From NCBI GenBank assembly GCA_945936135.1, contig CAMESG010000004.1, positions 1-50,519 of the forward strand: a DNA stretch of 50,519 bases, written 5' to 3'. The position numbers and the translations under genes are program-made. Positions within the stretch are counted from its first letter, which is position 1. Each line of letters starts with the position of its first letter. Positions 1 through 7,818 of the stretch are shown here, in pieces. A model generated the notes under the pieces. That model was not told where the DNA came from. It was given only the letters and a program-made list of their open reading frames with translations, and did not search any database. Origin of the DNA: an uncultured Mollicutes bacterium (lineage in GTDB: Bacteria > Bacillota_I > Bacilli_A > RFN20 > CAG-826).

Positions 1-137
1 ATGCCTTCGCGGCCACCTCACCGAAAATCAATTCAAAATAATAGTTGCATGTGTACCACAGGATTCGCGATGCTCTCTTAAAAAGTCGTTAAAACGTTAA
101 AAAGTTGAATAATCGTTAAATAGTTAAATGTAAAAAT

Positions 138-180
138 AAAAAAAGACCAGATAATAGCTACTTAATTCACTACTTCTGGT
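138..180 (-). terminator. Probable second terminator of the tRNA-Ile/tRNA-Ser unit
   Basis: Read on the minus strand, the arms ACCAGA and TCTGGT enclose an irregular, partly paired loop and are followed by a long T-rich run. It lies directly behind another terminator at 226-256, so it probably acts as a backup. The interior pairing is imperfect. Bases 1-137 are AT-rich with several short gttaaa motifs, and I see no gene there. Confidence 0.45.
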
Positions 181-225
181 TTCTGAAAAACTGGCGGATA
201 GGATAATTTCCTCTTTCTGCCAAAC

Positions 226-256
226 AAAAAAAGGTCTGACACTACTGTATCAAACC
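226..256 (-). terminator. Rho-independent terminator after tRNA-Ser
   Basis: On the minus strand GGTTTGATA pairs with TGTCAGACC (nine pairs, two of them G-U) around the loop CAGTAG, followed directly by seven T. It lies 16 bases past the 3' end of the tRNA-Ser gene. Confidence 0.75.
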
Positions 257-272
257 TATGCTTCCTATATGG

Positions 273-362
273 CGGAGGTGTGGAGATTCGAACTCCAGCT
301 GGACCTTACGACCCACTTTCGGTTTTCAAGACCGACCCCTTCAGCCGCTTGGGTACACCTCC
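273..362 (-). tRNA. tRNA-Ser(UGA)
   Basis: The minus strand folds as a class II tRNA of 90 nt. The acceptor stem GGAGGTG pairs with CACCTCC, the discriminator is G, and there is a long variable arm typical of Ser. The anticodon loop CTTGAAA gives anticodon UGA. The T-loop is TTCGAAT. CCA is not encoded; the next bases are CC. It lies 8 bases downstream of tRNA-Ile in the same transcript. Confidence 0.93.
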
Positions 363-370
363 GAATGCGC

Positions 371-447
371 TGGTGGTCCATCGGCGGCTTGAACGCCGAA
401 CCTGGCGATTATAAGTCGCCCGCTCTGACCAGTTGAGCTAATGGACC
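371..447 (-). tRNA. tRNA-Ile(UAU), CCA encoded
   Basis: The minus strand gives a standard cloverleaf of 77 nt. The acceptor GGTCCAT pairs with ATGGACC, followed by A and an encoded CCA. The anticodon stem GGCGA/TCGCC encloses the loop CTTATAA, so the anticodon is UAU and reads AUA. Most bacteria read AUA with a CAU anticodon modified to lysidine by TilS, so a genuine UAU isoacceptor is uncommon. Confidence 0.9.
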
Positions 448-465
448 GCTATTTGCGCGTTCCCC

Positions 466-471
466 ATTATA
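466..471 (-). promoter_or_regulatory. -10 box of the tRNA-Ile/tRNA-Ser unit
   Basis: The minus strand reads TATAAT 18 bases before the tRNA-Ile 5' end. No good -35 box is seen 17 bases further upstream. The box lies between the tRNAs and the stop of the winged-helix gene. Confidence 0.5.
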
Positions 472-478
472 GGAGCAT

Positions 479-817
479 TCATTCCTCTATGGAAGGCGGA
501 TTTATCACGTAGCCCTTGCCGTATTTGGAGGTAAGGGTATAGGAATATTCGCCCAATTTCTTTCGTAAACGGGAGATGTGGACGTCGATTGCGCGCCCTT
601 CTTTCGCTTCGTTTTCATCGAAAGCGTTTTGGCTGAGGTCCAACCGGGAAACCGGACGTTTGACGTTGATCAGAAGACAGGTCATGATCCGTCCTTCTGT
701 CTCGGTCAACGCGACCTTCCTCCCATCAGGAAGAAAGAGCGTCTTCAAGCTCGGATCAAGGTAGTAGCCCGCTGCGATGATCGGTCGAGAGGGAGATGAA
801 AATTGGATGTGATTCAT
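479..817 (-). CDS. Stand-alone OmpR/PhoB-type winged-helix DNA-binding protein
   Basis: The 112-residue product is essentially one C-terminal response-regulator effector domain (Trans_reg_C). It has the typical order of a basic helix with SRLRKKL near residue 84 and the wing KYGKGYVI near the end. There is no receiver domain, so it cannot be phosphorylated like a normal response regulator and no histidine kinase is nearby. It probably binds DNA constitutively or through another signal. The start is backed by the strong Shine-Dalgarno AAGGAGG. The gene sits just upstream of the tRNA pair on the same strand. Target genes are unknown. Confidence 0.85.
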   Translation of the reverse strand: MNHIQFSSPSRPIIAAGYYLDPSLKTLFLPDGRKVALTETEGRIMTCLLINVKRPVSRLDLSQNAFDENEAKEGRAIDVHISRLRKKLGEYSYTLTSKYGKGYVINPPSIEE

Positions 818-938
818 TGATTTCCTCCTTAGTGTATAGAATGAATCGACTTCCCTGGTGGCTTAAGTCTAACTTGTTTCCAACATTTGGAAAGAGGGAA
901 ATGTGAAGAAACGAAAAGAATGTTAAACTTTCTCCGTC

Positions 939-1520
939 ATGAAACGTCAATTTATCTTCTTGGACAACTTCGGGGTGATTTACGAAGAGATCGCCCCTTT
1001 CGTCTTACGCGATGTCTACGGCGAGGAACTAGGAGCCAAAATCAAAAACACTTATTTCCCTGGATTAGACCTAGGAGAACGAACCCTCGAAGAAGGATTA
1101 AAAGAGATCGTGGAAACCTACGGGGGAAGCTTTGAAGACCTTCAAATGCGCTGGAAAAAGCAGACGAAAATCCGGAAAGGATTCGCGCAATTCCTTGCAA
1201 ATGTCCCTTCTTCCATTCATTTGGTCCTCGTAAGCAATGCCCCAATCGGGGTCATCGAATCCATGTACGAAGAGAATGGTCTTGCCTCCAAATTCGATGG
1301 CATCTTCTCTTCGAGCGTCTTCCATCTAGGGAAGCCCAGCAAGGAATTCTTTGATCTTGTCGAAGAACGTCTAGGGATCACCAAGGAAGATCAAATCCTC
1401 TTCGCCGACGACAACCCCAAGAACCTTGAAGCAGGCAAGGCAAGAGGCTACGAAACCTTTCTTGTCGAAAACGAAGGCAGTTTAAAAGATTTAGAGAAAG
1501 AGATCCTAAGGAGGGCGTAA
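939..1520 (+). CDS. HAD-superfamily phosphatase (subfamily IA, YihX-like)
   Basis: The product has 193 residues. The four HAD motifs are present: motif I FLDNFGVI with the nucleophile Asp, motif II VSNA, a motif III Lys in LGKPSKEF, and motif IV FADDNPKN. The second Asp of the usual DxD is missing, as in the YihX group (FDLGxV), whose E. coli member acts on glucose-1-phosphate. Such an activity would fit the nearby glycogen operon that consumes glucose-1-phosphate, but this is only inference from family and position. No Shine-Dalgarno precedes ATG; TAAACT lies 9 bases before it, so the mRNA may be leaderless. The next gene follows after 2 bases. Confidence 0.8.
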   Translation: MKRQFIFLDNFGVIYEEIAPFVLRDVYGEELGAKIKNTYFPGLDLGERTLEEGLKEIVETYGGSFEDLQMRWKKQTKIRKGFAQFLANVPSSIHLVLVSNAPIGVIESMYEENGLASKFDGIFSSSVFHLGKPSKEFFDLVEERLGITKEDQILFADDNPKNLEAGKARGYETFLVENEGSLKDLEKEILRRA

Positions 1521-1522
1521 GC

Positions 1523-1750
1523 ATGTGTTTCTTCAAGAAAAAGAAAAAGGAAGCCAAAGAACCCGTTATCTCTTCCTATGAAGTCGGTCAAAGGGTTGGG
1601 ATCATCCAAAAAGACTTCTCCTCCATCCCCGGGGTCGTGCACGATATTTACCTAGGTCCCAACAAGGAAGTCTTCATCGACGTCCAAGTCGGCGGCGAAT
1701 GCCCTTACGTCAAAAAAGGCTTAAAGGAATACGAGATCAAGGCAATCTAA
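1523..1750 (+). CDS. Small protein with basic N-terminus, unknown function
   Basis: The 75-residue product begins with MCFFKKKKKEAKE. A compact part of about 60 residues follows (SYEVGQRVGIIQKDF..PGVVHDIYLG), which resembles a small beta-barrel such as KOW/CarD-like folds by eye; that is not established. The start is supported by AAGGAGG inside the end of the HAD gene, so the two are co-translated. A bidirectional terminator follows at once. Confidence 0.7.
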   Translation: MCFFKKKKKEAKEPVISSYEVGQRVGIIQKDFSSIPGVVHDIYLGPNKEVFIDVQVGGECPYVKKGLKEYEIKAI

Positions 1751-1777
1751 AAAGGGGCGAGACGATCGCTCCCCTTT
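1751..1777. terminator. Bidirectional terminator between convergent genes
   Basis: AAAGGGG and CCCCTTT form the outer stem with an inner CGA/TCG pairing and a small bulge. T-rich tracts lie on both sides. It serves the small gene at 1523 on the plus strand and the glycogen operon on the minus strand. Confidence 0.7.
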
Positions 1778-1781
1778 CCTT

Positions 1782-2816
1782 TTACCAGCGATTGTAGACT
1801 TTCTCCGCAAAGCCAGGGCACGCATCGAATTCGATGATCGTCTCCCCGACGCGGATTGTTCCTGTATACGTCCCGAAGACTTGATTCTGCTTGGAACGGA
1901 TCAACAAGGCGTTCGTATCCGAGTGACGGTTATAAACCGGAGTGAACGTCAGCTTGATCGCCCCATCTTGGCTTCGAAAGTTCCAAGGCGAAAGATAATC
2001 GTCCTTGCCCATCGAAGTCAGAGGAATATCCATTCTCACGTCGTCTAGCTTATAGGCCTTCCCATCATAGAAAACCATGTTCTCGCTGGCGTTAGAGGTA
2101 TCTCCAAATCCATAGCCGAGATTGAAACTCACAAGATGTCCCTTGCTCATCGAAGAGCAGCTGGCCCAATACCAGGTATTCTTATAAGTCCAGACGCCTC
2201 TTCCCCAATCTAAGACCGCGAAAGAATCCTTGTTGAAGTCTAGGTAGGTATTCCCGATTTTCGCATACCCGCTGGCCTTAAGGGCATTGATCTTTTGGTT
2301 GTAATAGAAATGCCCTTCTTTCTTCCAGGGGATTGCGATGACCATCGATTCTTCGGTTGTTGGTTCTAGGAGGACATCACAATGGAAGGTTTGGCCTTTC
2401 TTCCCGAAGTTTTCCATCCTCGCGACGATGCGACGTTTCCCTTCTTCGTGACGAAAGGAAATCGAAAAGCCCTTCCGTTCATAGACGAGATCCCCTGCTT
2501 TGGAGGTCGAAGGGAGTTTTAGTTTTCCAAACGTCCCCCATTCGATGGGGGATTTCGTGATATCGAAGGGACGAGCGGAGCGGAAATCGAGATAAGTGAT
2601 CGAGGCCATTGCCATATAGGAATTGTCCGCGATCGTCAAAGCGATCCCGTAGTCTTTATTCCCAATGTAGTAATAGTCCCATTCCTTGATCCGGCTTGCC
2701 TTAGCCTTGATCGCTTCTCGCGAATAGGTTTTGACAAGCGACGTTGCATAACCTGCCTCGACGAGGTTTCCTTTTTCGTCGAGCAACGGTCCTTCCTTCA
2801 AACGATGTTGTTCCAT
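1782..2816 (-). CDS. DUF2804 family protein, last gene of the glycogen operon
   Basis: The product has 344 residues. It matches the DUF2804 family by its opening (EGPLLDEKGNLVEAGYA), the central DWGRGVWTYKNTWYW signature near residue 205 and the C-terminal region FTPVYNR..FGTYTG. No signal peptide or membrane helix is seen. The biochemical role of the family is unknown. The start uses GGGAGGT, which overlaps the glgA stop, and the gap to glgA is 10 bases. Co-transcription with glgC-glgD-glgA suggests a link to glycogen or carbohydrate storage, which is inference. Confidence 0.85.
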   Translation of the reverse strand: MEQHRLKEGPLLDEKGNLVEAGYATSLVKTYSREAIKAKASRIKEWDYYYIGNKDYGIALTIADNSYMAMASITYLDFRSARPFDITKSPIEWGTFGKLKLPSTSKAGDLVYERKGFSISFRHEEGKRRIVARMENFGKKGQTFHCDVLLEPTTEESMVIAIPWKKEGHFYYNQKINALKASGYAKIGNTYLDFNKDSFAVLDWGRGVWTYKNTWYWASCSSMSKGHLVSFNLGYGFGDTSNASENMVFYDGKAYKLDDVRMDIPLTSMGKDDYLSPWNFRSQDGAIKLTFTPVYNRHSDTNALLIRSKQNQVFGTYTGTIRVGETIIEFDACPGFAEKVYNRW

Positions 2817-2826
2817 GGACCTCCCT

Positions 2827-4263
2827 TTAGGAGTTCAACTCCTTGTATAGTCCTAAGTATAGTTCTGCGCTATAACGCCAGCTATGATCCTCGTTCATCG
2901 CATTCTTGCGCATGCAATCGCACAAAGCCTTGTTCTTGTAGATCTCGAAAGCCTTGGAGAAGGCATAACGGAACCCTTCTTCGTTATAGTCGTGGAATAA
3001 GATGCCGGTGGCTTCGTCGGAACGGATCCTGGAGTTCGCCGAATCCTTGATGGTATCGTGCAATCCTCCGACATCGCGTGCCACGGGCAAACTCCCGTAG
3101 GCTTCCGCGAGCAATTGGCCAATGCCGCACGGCTCGAAAAGCGAAGGCATCAAGAAGAAATCGCTCGATGCGTAGATCTTATGGGCGAGATCATTGCTAT
3201 AGCCTTCGTACACATAGACTTGGCTCGGATGACGCTCTTGTAGCCATTTGGCCTTCTCTTCCAATTCTTTGTCACCCGATCCGAGGATCGCGATGAGCCC
3301 GCCGCGAGCAAGGATCTCTTCCGCGCCGTTTAGGACGAGATCGATTCCTTTTTGATAGGTAAGGCGGCTCACGAGCCCGAATAAGGGTCCATCGAAGGTA
3401 GCGAGATGGTTCTCTTTCAAGAAGGCTTCCTTGTTGGCTTTCTTTCCTTCCTTCAAAGTCGAAGCGTCGTAGTTCTTTACTAAGCGAGGATCGGTTTTTG
3501 GATTCCATTCCTCGATGTCGATTCCATTGATGAAACCGCAGAAATCATAGGCGCGCATCCTTAAGACGCCATCAAGCCCGAATTCGGATACAGGAGAAAG
3601 CAATTCTTCGCGATGGGTCGGGGAAACGGTCGTCACCTTATTCGCGTCTACGATACCCGCCTTCAAGGTCGAGACAACGCCTTGGAAACGGGCGCGGCCA
3701 TTCTCGTAAAGCTCATAAGGAAGGTTGTAGAGGTCAAACAAAGAGGAAGGATCCAAGATCCCTTTGAAGGCGGGGTTATGGATCGTCAAAACGGTCTTCG
3801 TCTTCTTGAAGGTCTCATCGTGAGAGTGAGCGACCTTCAAAAGCGTCGGGACCATGCCGGCTTGCCAATCGTGCGCATGGACGATGTCGGGCTGAAAGTT
3901 GATTCGCTTCATGGCTTCGATCGAGGCCAAAGCGAAGAAAGCGAAGCGCTCTCCATCATCCTCATACCCATAAAGCGAGTCCCGTGCAAAATAGCGCCCG
4001 TTGCCCACAAGGTAGAACCGCACACCTTTCGCAACGCAGGTCCAAAGGTCGCAAACAGGGCGTCTCCAATTCATGGGAACCTCGAAATTTGCGACGAATT
4101 CCAAAGGATAGCCAAGTTTTGCGATGGTTGCGTAGTAAGGCAAAATCACAATCGCCTCTTCGTCCATCTTCCCAAGTTCCTTGGTGAGGGCGTAGACGAC
4201 ATCGGCCAAACCGCCGGTTTTGCAAAGCGGGTTCGCTTCGCTTGCGATCATCGCGATCTTCAC
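2827..4263 (-). CDS. glgA: Glycogen synthase (ADP-glucose, GT5)
   Basis: This enzyme transfers glucose from ADP-glucose to growing alpha-1,4-glucan. At 478 residues it has normal length. The N-terminal substrate loop KTGGLADV is at residues 15-22. The C-terminal GT-B domain has SRLTYQKGIDL and the EPCG-type motif FEPCGIGQL. The start is GTG, overlapping the glgD stop by 4 bases (GTGA), which implies translational coupling. It follows glgC and glgD in one operon. No branching enzyme or phosphorylase is in the window. Confidence 0.96.
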   Translation of the reverse strand: MKIAMIASEANPLCKTGGLADVVYALTKELGKMDEEAIVILPYYATIAKLGYPLEFVANFEVPMNWRRPVCDLWTCVAKGVRFYLVGNGRYFARDSLYGYEDDGERFAFFALASIEAMKRINFQPDIVHAHDWQAGMVPTLLKVAHSHDETFKKTKTVLTIHNPAFKGILDPSSLFDLYNLPYELYENGRARFQGVVSTLKAGIVDANKVTTVSPTHREELLSPVSEFGLDGVLRMRAYDFCGFINGIDIEEWNPKTDPRLVKNYDASTLKEGKKANKEAFLKENHLATFDGPLFGLVSRLTYQKGIDLVLNGAEEILARGGLIAILGSGDKELEEKAKWLQERHPSQVYVYEGYSNDLAHKIYASSDFFLMPSLFEPCGIGQLLAEAYGSLPVARDVGGLHDTIKDSANSRIRSDEATGILFHDYNEEGFRYAFSKAFEIYKNKALCDCMRKNAMNEDHSWRYSAELYLGLYKELNS

Positions 4264-5381
4264 ACGATCGCTCCTTGATGCAAGTAGAGAGGGTTCTCTT
4301 TCGTCCCGCCGATCTTCTTCGAACGGGTGATCATCGAATACTTATCGATCAAGGCATCCTCGATGAGGGCGTTTTCCCCGATATGGGTCGAAGAGAAGAT
4401 GATCGCGTTTTTGACGTTGGCCCCAGGAGCGATGCGGACATTACGACCGATGATCGAATGCTCGACGTTGCCTTCAATGAGGGCGCCGTTAGCGACCATC
4501 GAATCTTTGACGGAGCTTTTCGCGCCATAGAGGGCAGGCGGGGTATCGTGGGATTTCGTATAAATCGGCCAATCGGGACGGAAAAGCTGTTCGGCGATTT
4601 CCGGATTCAATAGTTCGAAGGAATACTCCATGTAATGATCGAAGGAATCGATGCAGCGGGCATAGCCTTCGTAAAGATGGAGGTGGCATTGGTATTGCCC
4701 TTCTTCCGCGGCCTGGTAGATGAGCTTGCGCAAATCCAAAGACGGGTTTGCCGGCAAGAAACGATGGATCATATCCGCGAGGACGGTGCGGTTGATGATG
4801 TAAATCGCCATCGAGAGGATGGCCGGCCCTTTTTCATCGCCAGGGTTGGGATAATTATCATAGATGCAGCCATCCTTATCGGCTTTGAGGATGTTTTCGC
4901 TTAAGAATTCCTTGCTCGCATCTTTGACCTTGGTCCCGACGACCGTGATCTTTTCGTGACGGGCGATGTGCTCAGCGAGAATCGGGCGCAAATCAAGAGA
5001 AGCGATGATGTGAGCGGGGGCAACGACGATGTAGTTGGCGTTCGAATCATAAAGCGCCCAGTCGTTCTCCTTGATGTTTTGCAAGTCGGTGTTGCAGGCA
5101 AGATTCTGGTGTCCTGGCTCGTTGTACATGATGATACGCTGGCTAGTCTTGGTGTTTCTTGTCCAAGAATCCAACGATCCGACGTGCTTCAAGATCGAGC
5201 GTTGATGGTCTTTGACCAAGAGGCCGATCGTGTCGATGCCCGCATTGCAGAAAGCACTGAGAGCGAAATCGCAAAGGGCATAGCGGCCCAAAAAGGACGT
5301 TGAGCCCAAGGGGCGGTTGTCCGTTAAGGGCGAAATTTCCGGGCTTGAATGGAAATTGATCAATCCAATGACGTTTTTCAT
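4260..5381 (-). CDS. glgD: Glucose-1-phosphate adenylyltransferase, GlgD subunit
   Basis: The 373-residue product is the regulatory-type partner of GlgC found in Firmicutes. The N-terminal nucleotidyltransferase domain is divergent: the GGKGTRL loop is replaced (FHSSPEISPLTDNRPLGS). The C-terminal left-handed beta-helix hexapeptides are present (ANGALIEGNVEHSIIGRNVRI). Loss of the catalytic loop fits a non-catalytic subunit that activates GlgC, as known for the family. The start ATG lies 3 bases after the glgC stop, with GGGGAG supplied by the glgC end. Confidence 0.95.
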   Translation of the reverse strand: MKNVIGLINFHSSPEISPLTDNRPLGSTSFLGRYALCDFALSAFCNAGIDTIGLLVKDHQRSILKHVGSLDSWTRNTKTSQRIIMYNEPGHQNLACNTDLQNIKENDWALYDSNANYIVVAPAHIIASLDLRPILAEHIARHEKITVVGTKVKDASKEFLSENILKADKDGCIYDNYPNPGDEKGPAILSMAIYIINRTVLADMIHRFLPANPSLDLRKLIYQAAEEGQYQCHLHLYEGYARCIDSFDHYMEYSFELLNPEIAEQLFRPDWPIYTKSHDTPPALYGAKSSVKDSMVANGALIEGNVEHSIIGRNVRIAPGANVKNAIIFSSTHIGENALIEDALIDKYSMITRSKKIGGTKENPLYLHQGAIV

Positions 5382-5384
5382 CTC

Positions 5385-6524
5385 TTATCTCCCCAAGGCT
5401 TTCTTGTTGCTGACCAAGGCGATCGTGCCCTTTTCGGGCTTCACCTCTTCGCCTTCTTCGACCAAGGCATGAGGGCCAATCATCGCGTCGACGACTTTGG
5501 CGCCTTTTTCGATACGCGCGCCAAGCATCAAGACGGAATTGGCGACGCTCGCGCCTTCTTCAACGATGACGTCGCTTGAGATCACGCAATGATCGACGGA
5601 ACCATAGACCTTCGCCCCTTGATTGATGAGGCAGTCTTTGACCGTCGCTTTCGGACCGATGAATTGAGGCGTCGCGTGGTTGTCCTCGCTATAGATGCGT
5701 TGGCCCCCAGTCATCGACATCAAATTAATCGTCGGATCGCCACTAAGAAGGAGATCCATGTTGGCTTGGTGCAAACTCGCGATGGTTCCGACATCCTTCC
5801 AATAACCTTTATAGGTATAGGCGATGAGCTTCTTCCCGCCTTCAAGCATCGAGGGGATGATGTTCTTCCCGAAGTCATGATCGCTGGTTTCGTCTTTCGC
5901 ATCGGCGACTAAGGCGCTGCGAAGCGATTTGTATTTGAAGATGTAAATGCCCATTGAAGCAAGGTTGCTCTTGGGTTGTTTTGGCTTTTCTTTGAAGGCG
6001 AGGATGTTGCCTTCTTCGTCGGTTTCCAAAATGCCGAAGCGGGAGGCTTCTTCCCAAGGAACCTCGCAGACGGAGATCGTGCAATCCGCGTCTTTTTCCT
6101 CGGTGAGATTCAACATCTCGTTGTAGGTGCAAGAATAGATGTGGTCGCCAGAAAGGATCAAGACGTACTCGGGATCGATTTCATCGAGCCAATCCAAGTT
6201 CTCGTATATGGCGTCCGCGGTCCCGCGATACCAAGAAGACCCTTCTTCCGTTTGCTTCGGGGTCAACACGGACATCAAAGCGTCTACGCCGTTGATGCCC
6301 CAATTGCGGCCAGAGCCGATGTAAGTGTTGAGCTCGCTTGATTCGTACTGCGTTAAAACGCCGACATGCGAGATGCCGGAGTTCGCGCAGTTAGAAAGAG
6401 GAAAGTCGATGATGCGGTATTTTCCGCCATACGAAACAGCGGGTTTGGCCGTTTTCCGCGTCAAAGACTGAAGGCGAGTGCCTTTGCCTCCGGCGAGGAT
6501 CATGGCCGCGATTTTGATGGACAT
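5385..6524 (-). CDS. glgC: Glucose-1-phosphate adenylyltransferase (catalytic)
   Basis: The enzyme makes ADP-glucose from ATP and glucose-1-phosphate, the committed step of bacterial glycogen synthesis. The product has 379 residues with the loop LAGGKGTRL at 10-18, KPAVSYGGKYRIIDFPLSN, the substrate motif GILETDEEG and C-terminal hexapeptide repeats. It is the first gene of the operon glgC-glgD-glgA-DUF2804. The ATG is preceded by AAGGAG. It is divergent from rpmB across 229 bases; apart from the rpmB promoter that spacer shows nothing distinct. Confidence 0.96.
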   Translation of the reverse strand: MSIKIAAMILAGGKGTRLQSLTRKTAKPAVSYGGKYRIIDFPLSNCANSGISHVGVLTQYESSELNTYIGSGRNWGINGVDALMSVLTPKQTEEGSSWYRGTADAIYENLDWLDEIDPEYVLILSGDHIYSCTYNEMLNLTEEKDADCTISVCEVPWEEASRFGILETDEEGNILAFKEKPKQPKSNLASMGIYIFKYKSLRSALVADAKDETSDHDFGKNIIPSMLEGGKKLIAYTYKGYWKDVGTIASLHQANMDLLLSGDPTINLMSMTGGQRIYSEDNHATPQFIGPKATVKDCLINQGAKVYGSVDHCVISSDVIVEEGASVANSVLMLGARIEKGAKVVDAMIGPHALVEEGEEVKPEKGTIALVSNKKALGR

Positions 6525-6671
6525 GAACTACTCCTTAACGATTCCCTTTGATTATAGCCAAACTCTCCTTGCTTTCCAAAGGAAACCCGCCAAGAAAGCG
6601 AGATTTCATCCCCGAAAACAAGCGTGCCGCGGGAGGTATTGGAAACCTTACCGAAAGAAGCAAGAAAAATC

Positions 6672-6700
6672 TCGACAATGCGCGCGCTCTATGGTATATT
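6672..6700 (+). promoter_or_regulatory. rpmB promoter
   Basis: TCGACA and TATATT are separated by 17 bases. TGG directly before the -10 makes an extended -10. The untranslated leader is about 45 bases and holds the Shine-Dalgarno AAAGAGGT. Confidence 0.7.
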
Positions 6701-6753
6701 CCTAACCGCGCTTGTAAGCGAAACCCATTAGCGAATAGAAAGAGGTAAACATT

Positions 6754-6966
6754 ATGTCGAAGTATTGCCCCATTACCGGTAAAGGACCGATGACCGGAAA
6801 CAACCGCAGCCACTCCCTCCGTGCGACCCGTCGCCGCTGGAACGTCAACCTCCAAAAGAGGAAAGTCATGATCGACGGCCAAGTTGTTACCATCCGTATG
6901 TCCAACCGCGCCTACCGCACGATCAACAAGACCGTCAAGGCCGCGGAAGCCGCCAAGGCCGAATAA
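6754..6966 (+). CDS. rpmB: 50S ribosomal protein L28
   Basis: The 70-residue product matches L28 (MSKYCPITGKGPMTGNNRSHS.. RRRWNVNLQK). The N-terminal Cys of the zinc-binding form is at position 5, but a complete four-Cys set is absent, so it is probably the zinc-free type. It is a single-gene unit with its own promoter and terminator. The C-terminus ends in an Ala/Lys/Glu tail. Confidence 0.96.
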   Translation: MSKYCPITGKGPMTGNNRSHSLRATRRRWNVNLQKRKVMIDGQVVTIRMSNRAYRTINKTVKAAEAAKAE

Positions 6967-6989
6967 GTCTCGGACTTTCTTTCCTATCG

Positions 6990-7016
6990 GGGTCCTTGTC
7001 AGGGCCCTTTTCTTTT
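6990..7016 (+). terminator. rpmB terminator
   Basis: GGGTCCT pairs with AGGGCCC (one G-U) around loop TGTC, followed by TTTTCTTTT. Confidence 0.75.
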
Positions 7017-7021
7017 CCTAA

Positions 7022-7045
7022 TAAAAAAGCTCCCGCGGAGGGAGC
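7022..7045 (-). terminator. Terminator of the DUF1904-rsmB-rlmN-prpC-prkC-rpe operon
   Basis: On the minus strand GCTCCC pairs with GGGAGC around a five-base loop, followed by TTTTTT. It lies 24 bases beyond the stop of the membrane protein gene. Confidence 0.85.
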
Positions 7046-7068
7046 GTGGATTGCAAACGAAGATGCCC

Positions 7069-7818
7069 TTAATCTAAGAACTCGGCGATCTTCAAGAAAT
7101 AGAAGAGCAATGAGGACGCAAACAAGAGATCGCAGAGAACATTAGCGAGAAGGGCGAACCATTCGGTGGCCGCGAGGATAAAGAACTTCGGGCGCGTGCA
7201 ATAGGTGCTACCGTCTTGGTTCATCGTCGAATGAAGTTCCGCCCACTTCCCCATCTGCGGGCTCATCAAAAGCACGGCGAAGCCAAGGGCGAAGACGAAG
7301 AGCGGGATCAAGAAACCAAGGGCGTTACCCGAGGGGACTTGATAGCCTTGGAAATGGTGGCCGACGTTGATAATGATCAGCCCATCGACGACGAAGCGGA
7401 TAAGCGTCAATCCTCCATAAATTGTGAAAATCAACGTATGGCGCTTTGGATTGATCGCCGAGACGATCGTAAGATAGAAATTCAAGCCAACTTCGCCTGC
7501 CGTTAAGAGAAGATGCACCAAAAAGAGCGCAAAGAAGCCTTCAAAGGGCGAGAATTTGCAAAGCAGCAGCGGGAAGAAAGCAAAGCCAAGCGCCGAGGCC
7601 GCATAGCCGATCAAGAAGCCTTGCCCGACTTTCGACTTCGCGTCCCTTGCTTCGTATAGCTCAAAAGGAAAATCCGAGAGATACGAATAACGCTTCCCCT
7701 GATGGGAACGTCGGAAGCTTTTCCTCGGCAAGAGGATCGCGACGATCAACGAGGCGATCTCCAAGACCATGAAGATCATGAAATAGGCAAAGTAGGGCCC
7801 GGTCGTTTCGTTTAACAT
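7069..7818 (-). CDS. Multi-pass membrane protein, unknown function
   Basis: The 249-residue product has about six hydrophobic segments, separated by short basic loops (LLPRKSFRRSHQGKR near residue 30; INPKRHT near 120). I do not recognise a family. It is the last gene of a seven-gene operon and overlaps rpe by 7 bases, so it is translationally coupled. It occupies the place after rpe where thiamine pyrophosphokinase is found in many Firmicutes, but it is not that enzyme. Confidence 0.75.
   Translation of the reverse strand: MLNETTGPYFAYFMIFMVLEIASLIVAILLPRKSFRRSHQGKRYSYLSDFPFELYEARDAKSKVGQGFLIGYAASALGFAFFPLLLCKFSPFEGFFALFLVHLLLTAGEVGLNFYLTIVSAINPKRHTLIFTIYGGLTLIRFVVDGLIIINVGHHFQGYQVPSGNALGFLIPLFVFALGFAVLLMSPQMGKWAELHSTMNQDGSTYCTRPKFFILAATEWFALLANVLCDLLFASSLLFYFLKIAEFLD

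Noticed and set aside
61-130. Clustered gttaaa motifs near the window start as an array or origin
   Set aside because: Spacing is irregular, the region is simply AT-rich and no DnaA boxes or dnaA/dnaN genes are nearby.
3613-4278. 221-codon plus-strand frame opposite glgA
   Set aside because: A shadow of glgA, which has complete family motifs.
4260-5381. GlgD as a broken GlgC copy
   Set aside because: Loss of the GGKGTRL loop is normal for GlgD, a known non-catalytic subunit encoded next to glgC in Firmicutes.
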